Of a DNA stretch of 26,424 nt, positions 17,209 through 25,900 are shown piece after piece. Origin of the DNA: a virus; IMG/VR virus record IMGVR_UViG_3300021964_000436, positions 1 to 26,424 of that record; one strand, given 5' to 3'. A program made the position numbers and the translations under genes. The notes under the pieces are model-generated. The model saw nothing but the letters and a program-made list of their open reading frames with translations, searched no databases and was not told the origin of the DNA. Each line of letters starts with the position of its first letter. Position 1 is the stretch's first letter.

Positions 17209-18986
17209 TATACAATATCAAATTCGTATGTTAAAGTAATAGTAACATATCCGTCGTCTCCTCCCCCAGATCCTTGTACAGCAAAAGCTAACATATCGTT
17301 TTGAGCAAAAGTCAAAGAGTTAGATGTTTCATCGTAATCGCTCACACCCTTAGTTATAACAGATGTCGTAGTTAATGTATCAATACCTATGAAAGAAGTA
17401 TTTTTTAATATAACGCTATCGCTACTTGATAAAGTGCTTGGCGGAGCGGCTGCACCGGGAGTAGTCTTATTAAAGTAGGATATTAAATGCCTGCCATAAG
17501 GCCCCCCTGAAGTATCGGAACCATAAAATTGAGTATTTATTAACTTGCCAGAAAACGGCGCAGGCATATAAATCTGAGACACATATGTGCCCGATATAGG
17601 AATCATAGATGTATTATTAAGATTGTTGCCAAAAGCACCTAAAACAACCTGATTATCGCCATCAAGATAAGCTCTAACAGAGTAACTTTGAACAAATCTA
17701 CCTGTATTGTGCCCAGTGTTAGTTTTATTATGAGTATGGATAGATTTGCCTAAATACTGATCGCCCGAAGTATTTATATAAAATAAATTATTTGTTAATA
17801 CTGAAGTGTCAAAAGTCGCATTTGCTTCACTCAAACTAACATCTTTATTATGTATACCAAAATAAGATCCACTAGAATAAAAAGTACCCGCCAACCAATT
17901 CACCCTAGCCGTGCTGGAAACTGTACGAGAAAAAGATAAAGCAATATTTGTAGGATTCTCTTGATTACTTAAAATAGAAAAAGCCGAACCCGTACTAGCT
18001 GTAGAATTAAATCTGCCTAATAAATAATTGCTAGAAGTTGCTTGAAATTTATAAGTTGTATCTGTACCTCCTATATGAGTATTTGCATTACTTGAAATAT
18101 TAATGTTATTTGCATTAACACTATTTGTTGAACCTAAAAATAGCCCACTTGAACTATTACCAAAATACGCAGAATTAATAGAATTAGATATTTCAATGTA
18201 ACCAGAGTTAGCAGATGTTTGACCTTTTAAAACTGCAGAATTACTAGATACGACATGTAAAGCGTTAGATGGAGAATTAGTGTTGATACCCACTCTTAAA
18301 GAAGATGAGTCTGCAAAAAATAATGGAGAATTTGATCCTTGACCGTAAATCTGAACATCGTTTGTTTGGGGTGCACCACTCGTTCCTCCTCCATATTCAT
18401 TTATTTTTAATGTTCCCCCGCTTAACCTTATTTCATTATTTGCTGCGTCTAAATACAAATCATTTGTACTATTAACTAATATATCATCAGCTACATTTAA
18501 TTTAGCAGAAAAAGCTGTTGTACCGATATCTATATTACCACTAGTATCAATTTCTAAATATTTAGCTGTTGTAAAATCTGCAACACCTTTGCTTACAGAA
18601 AATGTATCTGTTGAAGTTGTGCCAAATGTCCAACCTTGAGCATCATTTTTAGTAACTATGCCTACGCTTGAATTTGCAGAAGCAGCCTGATTATAATTAT
18701 AAACATTGCCCGTTGCTCTACAAACATGCAAGGGATATTGAGGGCCCGTTGATCCTATTCCTACATTTCCTCCGTCAGCTACAAATATAGAGGAGTTCCC
18801 ACCGTCATCCGTTACATTTAGTCCAGAAGAATTTGCTGCTGCAATAGACGACCTTTTAAATAGGTCATCCGTGCATACGTATTTTATTTCTGGATTAGGT
18901 GCGTTTACAGAAATATCTCCTATAAACATAACATCTCCACCAGCTGGCGCACCGTTTAAATTGGAATATGATAATATTTTTCCCAT
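17208..18986 (-). CDS. fibre-like structural protein with G-N-V-G-I-G motifs
   Basis: This is a 592-residue protein rich in Ser, Asn, Thr and Gly. It contains G-N-V-G-I-G-S near residue 70, followed by a P-L-H-V strand, and weaker relatives of the motif (S-G-N-I-D-I-G-T near 150; L-R-V-G-I-N-T near 230), as in the large fibre at the left of the window. The middle is low-complexity Asn/Ser-rich beta sequence. The last 130 residues form a distinct domain, from about A-P-F-S-G-K-L to D-G-Y-V-T-I-T-L-T-Y-E-F, that looks like a beta-sandwich/jelly roll. It has 1-nt overlaps (TAATG) with both neighbours, which are the two tube-like paralogues. This suggests a fibre or decoration anchored on a terminal ring, but nothing in the sequence proves attachment. 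Confidence 0.68.
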   Translation of the reverse strand: MGKILSYSNLNGAPAGGDVMFIGDISVNAPNPEIKYVCTDDLFKRSSIAAANSSGLNVTDDGGNSSIFVADGGNVGIGSTGPQYPLHVCRATGNVYNYNQAASANSSVGIVTKNDAQGWTFGTTSTDTFSVSKGVADFTTAKYLEIDTSGNIDIGTTAFSAKLNVADDILVNSTNDLYLDAANNEIRLSGGTLKINEYGGGTSGAPQTNDVQIYGQGSNSPLFFADSSSLRVGINTNSPSNALHVVSSNSAVLKGQTSANSGYIEISNSINSAYFGNSSSGLFLGSTNSVNANNINISSNANTHIGGTDTTYKFQATSSNYLLGRFNSTASTGSAFSILSNQENPTNIALSFSRTVSSTARVNWLAGTFYSSGSYFGIHNKDVSLSEANATFDTSVLTNNLFYINTSGDQYLGKSIHTHNKTNTGHNTGRFVQSYSVRAYLDGDNQVVLGAFGNNLNNTSMIPISGTYVSQIYMPAPFSGKLINTQFYGSDTSGGPYGRHLISYFNKTTPGAAAPPSTLSSSDSVILKNTSFIGIDTLTTTSVITKGVSDYDETSNSLTFAQNDMLAFAVQGSGGGDDGYVTITLTYEFDIV

Positions 18987-19918
18987 TACTTTAAATAATT
19001 TCTAAACTCTAAATTAACATTTAATAATCCATCTATAGATGTAGTTACACTTTCTGAAATCAAATTTCCAGAAATAGAAGCAAATTCAAACATAGTTTTA
19101 TAACCTGCGTCTTCAATAACATTATTGCTATCGTCTCGAATAAAATCCCCTATAGGACCAGAATGATCTCTTAAGCCATTAATATTGTCTTCAGGGAATT
19201 TGATTACACCATTTATTCTTTTGTATACGCCGCTCCTTGTGTTATCCATTAAATTGGCGGTTTCAAAATCGTCAATTTCTACAGTGAATGAAGATGTAAC
19301 TTCTATTGGAGTTTTTGTTATAATTTGGGTTGGCGCATAATAATTTTCACTTGTTTTTTCTTTTAAATCGTATATGGGGACTCTTTCTACATTAAAAGAT
19401 TGTTCAAATTGAGTAATTCTATTAGTCGTAGACTGTTCTATACTAACTTCTATATCTCTTTGGTTTAAAAAACCAACGATTTGCGTAGGAGTAACCCCAG
19501 AATAATCTAATTCCCCTAGTCTAACGCCACTTCCCATTTTACCGAATACTGAAAAATTTGTTTGTATTGTTGGTACATCTCCTATAGATGCGCTAACAGA
19601 GTAACTTGTTAAGTATCCAGAAGTAAAACCTATAACTTGGCCACTGCTTTCACTTAAATCTGAAGCATATATAATTGATCCATCTATAGAGACATCTCCA
19701 GTTAGGCTCAATATAGGGTCAGAATATATTAAATCTCTAGTCATAGATATTTCCCCCTGCAACGCTTCTGCTAAAACAGGTTGAACATGACCTACGCCAA
19801 GAGCATTCACAGGGGTCCTAGAAACACCATAACTAAAATTCAAGTCTCTTATACCAGAGATACCTGTCCCTCCGATATAAAAAATGTGCTCGTAACTTGG
19901 TGATGCATTATACGCCAT
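18986..19918 (-). CDS. tail-tube-like structural protein, paralogue 1
   Basis: This 310-residue beta-rich protein comes directly after the tape measure gene. The segment G-F-T-S-G-Y-L-T-S-Y-S-V and the strands up to V-F-G-K-M align with the 272-residue protein at 16390-17208. Its second half (from about residue 165) again shows long alternating strands ending in F-R-N-Y-L-K, so the chain is probably two tube-like domains. Candidate roles are a distal tail ring, a tube terminator or a second tube subunit; the sequence does not decide between them. It has the clearest Shine-Dalgarno of the operon (GAGAGG, 6 nt spacing), which fits a need for high expression. No lambda gene between H and M corresponds to it. 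Confidence 0.6.
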   Translation of the reverse strand: MAYNASPSYEHIFYIGGTGISGIRDLNFSYGVSRTPVNALGVGHVQPVLAEALQGEISMTRDLIYSDPILSLTGDVSIDGSIIYASDLSESSGQVIGFTSGYLTSYSVSASIGDVPTIQTNFSVFGKMGSGVRLGELDYSGVTPTQIVGFLNQRDIEVSIEQSTTNRITQFEQSFNVERVPIYDLKEKTSENYYAPTQIITKTPIEVTSSFTVEIDDFETANLMDNTRSGVYKRINGVIKFPEDNINGLRDHSGPIGDFIRDDSNNVIEDAGYKTMFEFASISGNLISESVTTSIDGLLNVNLEFRNYLK

Positions 19919-19920
19919 AA

Positions 19921-22900
19921 TTAACCTCTCTTAGAGTTACCTCCAGATAATATACCTCCGACTCTTTGCTCTTTTTGTATTACTTGAAGTACTGCATTTT
20001 CAATTCTTTTGCCCAATTCTTTACTTTGCTCTATATCTTTTGCTCCACCTTGAGAATTAACACTTGCGTTAGAACCTTGAGTCTGACTACTAGCTCCCAT
20101 ATTAACATTTATACTAACATTATTAGTATTAGATCCCATATTTCCAAGAGAATTTGCAGAAGTTTCTGCAACAGAGCCTCCATTTTGATATTTTGGAATG
20201 TAGCCCCCATTCAAACGGCTCATGAAACCTAAGCCATATTTTTTTACTGCCCTATTGTTCATAACATATTCGCCGCCAGCCATAAATGCCGGAATAGAAT
20301 CTGTATTGCGAGGCCCTCTAGACATGTAACCTCCTCTTTGTACAGTTGAATAACTAAAACCCTTATTAAACTGATCTGCAGTGCGCTGCCCAGTTACATC
20401 TAATGAGATGTTTCCTGTCTTTGTTAACTCTACCGGCTCTTTATTAGAACCAAATCTCGACATGGCTCCACTAACAGCACCCATTGCTAATGTGCTGATT
20501 AATGCATTTACAAATTGTTTATTTTTTGCTTTTTTAGCCGCTTTAGCAGCTAAAGAATCTTCTATAGCTTTTCTTTTTTCCGCTAACTCAGGGTTATCTC
20601 CAGTTAAAAAGTAACCGCTCATGTTATCACTCATAACATCTTTATTCAAAAATACAGATCCACCACTATTAAATCTCGGTGCCATTCCAAAATTTAATTG
20701 ATCTATTGACCTTGGGCCACCTAAAGCTTTAACAGCGTTTCTGTTAAGAACGTATTCTCCATCTTCAAGTAAAGCCGGATTTCTATCTCCGGTTCGACCG
20801 CCAGAAATATACATACCATTTTGAGCCCTGATATATCCTCCTACTTGACCTTGAGGGCCAAAGCTATCGAACATCTTTTTGCCACCAGTCATTATTTGGC
20901 CAACAGCTTGTTGCGTGAATGCGTTTCTTATCTCTGTTAAAAATCCTACAGCAGCATTTCTTAAAGCATCTCCTAAGTCATCAGCTTTATCCATAGCTGT
21001 ATTAAGAGCGTTAACCATATTGTTTTGAAAACTTAATGGTATTTCAGTTCCTAATCTGTATGAAAATGTTTCTGTTTCAGATTGTATTTTGGTAAATGAT
21101 TCTGTCATTCCCAAGCCAGCAGCAGCAAAACCGGGCGTTCTAGTTTTAAGCTCTCTTAAAAATCTTGTATTTTCTTCTTGATAATCCGCATTGAATTTGT
21201 CCATGTCTTCGCCAGCTTTTATTCGAGTAGCTTCTGCATCGGCAGCTGCTTTTTCATTTATTCTTTTTTCTTCTTGTATGTATTTTTGCGCTGCAGCAAA
21301 TCTTGTTTCCTCATCTTTTCCACCTATCATTGCCGGTTCTAACTCTCTAAATACTGTAGCAAGTTCTTGCTTCCTATTTTCTTCAATTCTTTGTAAATCT
21401 ATATCTCTTTGCTGTGCTGTTAAATCTATGTCTGATCTATATCTGCTACGAGCTATACCAAAATTTCTTCTGATTTTTTCTGCTTCAGTTAAACTTGGGT
21501 CCATTTCTAACTGAAACTCCCTAGCTCTCAATGCTCTTTCGCCAGCTCCTTTTGTTGCGCCCATTTGAGCATCTTCAATAATTCTTTGAGACTGCATTCT
21601 GCTTATTTCGTATTGAGCATCTAATTCGGCCTGAGTATTACGAGCTCTAATTTCTTCAATACGTAATGTTTCTTTATTTATAGCTTTTTGATTTTCTTGA
21701 CCTTGAATCATATTGCTATAAGATTGATCCAAGTTACCCATTTCTTCGAAAAAATCTGATTGAGCGGGGGTAAGCTGATCATCAAAAAGTTCTCTCATTT
21801 GATCTTCAAATTCAGATGTATCATCTCCGGCTCTTAATGCTTTTTGGAAATTAGTTAAAATTCTTAGACCTTCCTGACTATGACCCGTTCCACCAAACAA
21901 ATCTGCGTACTTAGCAGCATTATCTTTAAAAAATTGGTCCCTCTCGTTTTCTATTTTATAAGTAAAATCTGCTTCAGTTTTAGATTTTGATCTTTCGAAT
22001 TTTAACATAGGAGCCTTAATCCCATCTAATATGGAATCTTGTAATTTTCTTATAGAATCAGTAAATTCTTTTTCAAGATTTCTCTTTTGCATTGTTAGGC
22101 CAATTTCTTTAACAGATTGTTTAATAGAGTCTTTAATTCTGGTAAAATTTTCAAAAAATGCTTTTTGTTGTGGAGTTAAGTCAGTTTCTGCCTTTATTCT
22201 TTGCGACATATACTGAAAAAGAGATACAATTGTTTTCATAGAAGGCCCCAAAGACGTAAAGAACTCTAAAAGCATGGGCATATGCTCTGTATTTAATTTA
22301 TCTGAAAATTCTATCATTTTTTCAGCAACTGCTTTAGGACCTTGGTCTGCTGCAGCGATGTCTAACTGTTCTTGTTGGAGCAATGTTATATTAGGCAAAT
22401 ATTCTTGAGCCATAAATCCAAACTGAGCAGTTGCCTTTTCTTTTCCCCGAGAACCTAACTTTAGATTAGCTGTCAACCCAAGATCACTCATTACTCGATC
22501 AGTAATTTCACTACGCATATTAGCAACTTGTTCATCGCTATATGATGCGTTCATATTTTGCAATTCTTCTTTAATTCTTATTTGAGCTCTCTCAAGTCTT
22601 CCTCTTGATATTTCTTTTTCAGTTTTTGTACTAGGATCAATAAAAGAAGGAGAATATTCTTCAGCTCTTACTGTTGCTCTTTGAATATCTGAAAATATAG
22701 CTCTTTCTTGTTCGTATCTTTTTAAGTTATCTGCAAGTTGAGCAATGTTCCCTCCGGCACTTAAAAAAGCTTGATCTAAATTTGATCCAGAACTCGTTAA
22801 CTCCTCGAAAGCTTTTGTGGCTCTGTCTTGAGCATCAAAATAATCTTTTTTGCTTAAAGCTGACGCCATATCTTCTTGGGCTTTGATGTAGCGGTCTGCA

Positions 22901-25900
22901 GAAGATGTTACTTCTTCGGTAGTTTTATCATAATTTTCAGCTTTTTCTTTTAACTCTTCTAAAGATAAAGAAGTGTCCATAGCTGCTTTGCCAAGACCTA
23001 TTAAACCCCCAACGAAAGCTCCATAAGGTCCGGCTATCATAGCTCCAGATGCAGCAAAACTGGTGACATTAGAAACAGCTGAACCAGCGAACCTTTGCAT
23101 ATCACTTTGATCCAGACGAGATTTTCCTCCTGTAATACCCTGCTCTGCTAAACCAGCTAACATTGGAGCCCCAAACATCAGACCCATTGAAACTCCGGGT
23201 CTCTGCAGCTGCTTGCTCATTCTTTGCATTAAGGTTTTTTGCTTTTTCGATTCTTTGGCTGTTTGCTGCAAGTTATTGCCTAATACATAGCTTGCCATAT
23301 TACCTTTTGAAGCATTATTAGATAAACTTTTGAATTTAGGTTCTAATTTTTTTATAGTTTCTCCAGTTAAATTCAAACTTTTAGCCGTGTTTCTTAGCAC
23401 GTTTAAAATAGCATCTCCATACAAGCCAGCTTGAGACATTGATTGTGCTATTTTTTCAAATTGAGCTTGCGCTCTCCCAGCTTTACCCTTACCCATTTTT
23501 TTCCCAGAAGTCATAGCACTCACTCCAAAAATTTCACCTTTAGCAAAATTCGGAACATAACCTCTGGCCATATTAGCGCCTTTACCCATTCCTTTGCGCA
23601 TCATTCCGGTCATTTTATAAGGATCGGGGCCTATTTTTCTTGTCGCTAAAATAGAGTCGTATTTTAAGTTTTCCGGCCCTTCTTTTTTAAACATGTTTTG
23701 CACTATAGGTAAGTGCAAATTTTCTGTGATGGCCCTTAAAGGTTTAGATATTGTTTCAGGTTTTATGCCTCCAGCTTTTAACTCCATTACGCCAGTCAGA
23801 GCCCCTCCCTTAGGTAGCCCATTGCTAGTTTTTATAAAATCTACTGCACTATGCTCAGCGTTAAACATTCCAGCCTTATGAGCTGGGAAATACCCCATCT
23901 TTTTAACAATCGGTGCAGCTTTCTTCTCTGCATTGTTTCCGAATTCTCTATTTATATTTCCTCCGCCTTTTTTATCTCCGCCTTTTTTATTCGTTAACCT
24001 AATGTTCAATTTTTCATGTCGATCAAAACCTAATTTGCCTGTATCTAGAGAATTGATAAAAGGGTTTTCAGCTTGAGCTGCTTTAAGGCTTAATGGGTCT
24101 GCTGTCGAAGATAAAGTTCCTCTTCCTGCAGCAAAATTAGGAATATAACCAGAAGATAATGAAACGTAATCTTGGTTAAACTTAGTGAAAAAATCTTGAC
24201 CCTCAAGGTCCGAATATCTTTTTTTAGCTCTCGAACCAAGACTGCTAAAATTGCTTTTTCTAGTAACTCCGCGACGATCTTTTCCTGCGCCGATTATCTC
24301 AATGAACCCACTATCTAAAACAAAAGTGTTTTTAGCGTCATCCCAACCTAATTTAATATTAGATTCTGGCTTTTGATGAAGCTCATTTAACAATTTAGAT
24401 ATAATTTGAGAAGCTGTATGTCCCAAACCGGAATGTGCATCAGCTATAGCATTTTTTCTGTATAAATGGGGGCCAAAACCTTTACTTACAGGCTTTCTGA
24501 TTACAGAGCTAAAATCTATAGGAGAATTGTATGACGGATTAACGCCTATAGCATTACCAACATCTTTTTCAAACTGTCTGCCAACTTTTTTGTTTTTAGA
24601 CACTAAGCCTTTGCTTGCTATAGGTACAGCCCCATTAGGCATACCATACTGAGAAATCATTTGCTGATTAAATATAGCGCTTCCTCCAGAACCCCCATAA
24701 TTGGGAACCATAACTTCGCTACTATTAGCGACAACAGGACCAACATTTCCCCCACCAAAAGCAAAATTAGGAATAACAACAGGATAAGCTCCACTTCCTG
24801 CTCCCCCTACCCCTCTATTAATCGCGCTTTGCTCTGCATTAATGCTTGGGGTATAACCTCCGGCTTTATTTTTTATTTCTGAAGCGGTGCTACCCTTAAC
24901 GCCTGACGCAGTAATGAAAGATCCACCACTAACAATTGCTCCCCCTAATGAAGTAGACAAGCGATATTGTGCTTGATATTGTTCAGTAATAGCTCTTGAT
25001 TTTGCTAAAACTAGTTCCAATTGCCTTGACTGATTACCTTCTGCTGAAACAATTTGTTTTGCTAAATCTACATCTGAACGCAACAAGTTATTAATGAACT
25101 CTTCTGTTTGGGCTCTTTTTTGAGCTTGAGTAGTTATATTAAGCAAAGTTGGTACAGCTTGAGCTAAAAAAGTAAACGATTGTTTAGCGACTTTTAATAT
25201 GATCTGCAGAGCACCTATCAATACAGGACCTTGTAAAACATTACTTAAACCACTAACAAACCCTTGTGCAAAAAATGCCCCTGCACCGGTAGAGTCTTTA
25301 TCCAAGGCGCTATTTAAACTTTTTAAGGCAGTCTGCATCGCCCCTACTATACCTTTACCTAAATCAAGAAACGCAGCATCACCTAAATTTTTCTGTAGTT
25401 TTGCAAATTCAGTCGCAGTGTTTTGCAATAAAGCTGACATTGTTTGATTTAATTTCTCATTAGCTTGCGCAGCATTTTCTGTGGCATTAACAGAAACATC
25501 CAAAGCTCTTGAAAATGTGGATTGCTCTTTATTTAAATCTTTTAATATCGCTGAAAGAATATTAGCTTGGAACACGCCTGCCACTTGTTCACGCAAATAA
25601 GCTTGAGTAGAATCAGCTAGTTTATCATATTTTCCCGCAAAATTATCTAGCACTTGAGTCGCCGGTAATATGTTGCCTTGAACATCCCTTACTGTAACAT
25701 TAAATCTTTCCAAAGCTTCCAATGTCGATTCACGTTGCAAGCGTGTGAAAATAGTTTTTAATGCGTTACCAATAACAGCTCCACCTCTACCAGTAGTTTG
25801 CTGAACAGCAGTAATCAAAGCATTAAGCTCATTGAAATCAACTTTGGCATCAACAGCTGCAGAACCAACTCGACTTAAGCCTTCAACCAAATCTCTAGCC

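Noticed and set aside
17208-18986. The fibre-like gene between the tube paralogues as a transposed fragment of the giant fibre
   Set aside because: It shares only the short G-N-V-G-I-G motif type; the rest is different in sequence, has its own C-terminal domain and is neatly embedded in the operon with 1-nt overlaps.
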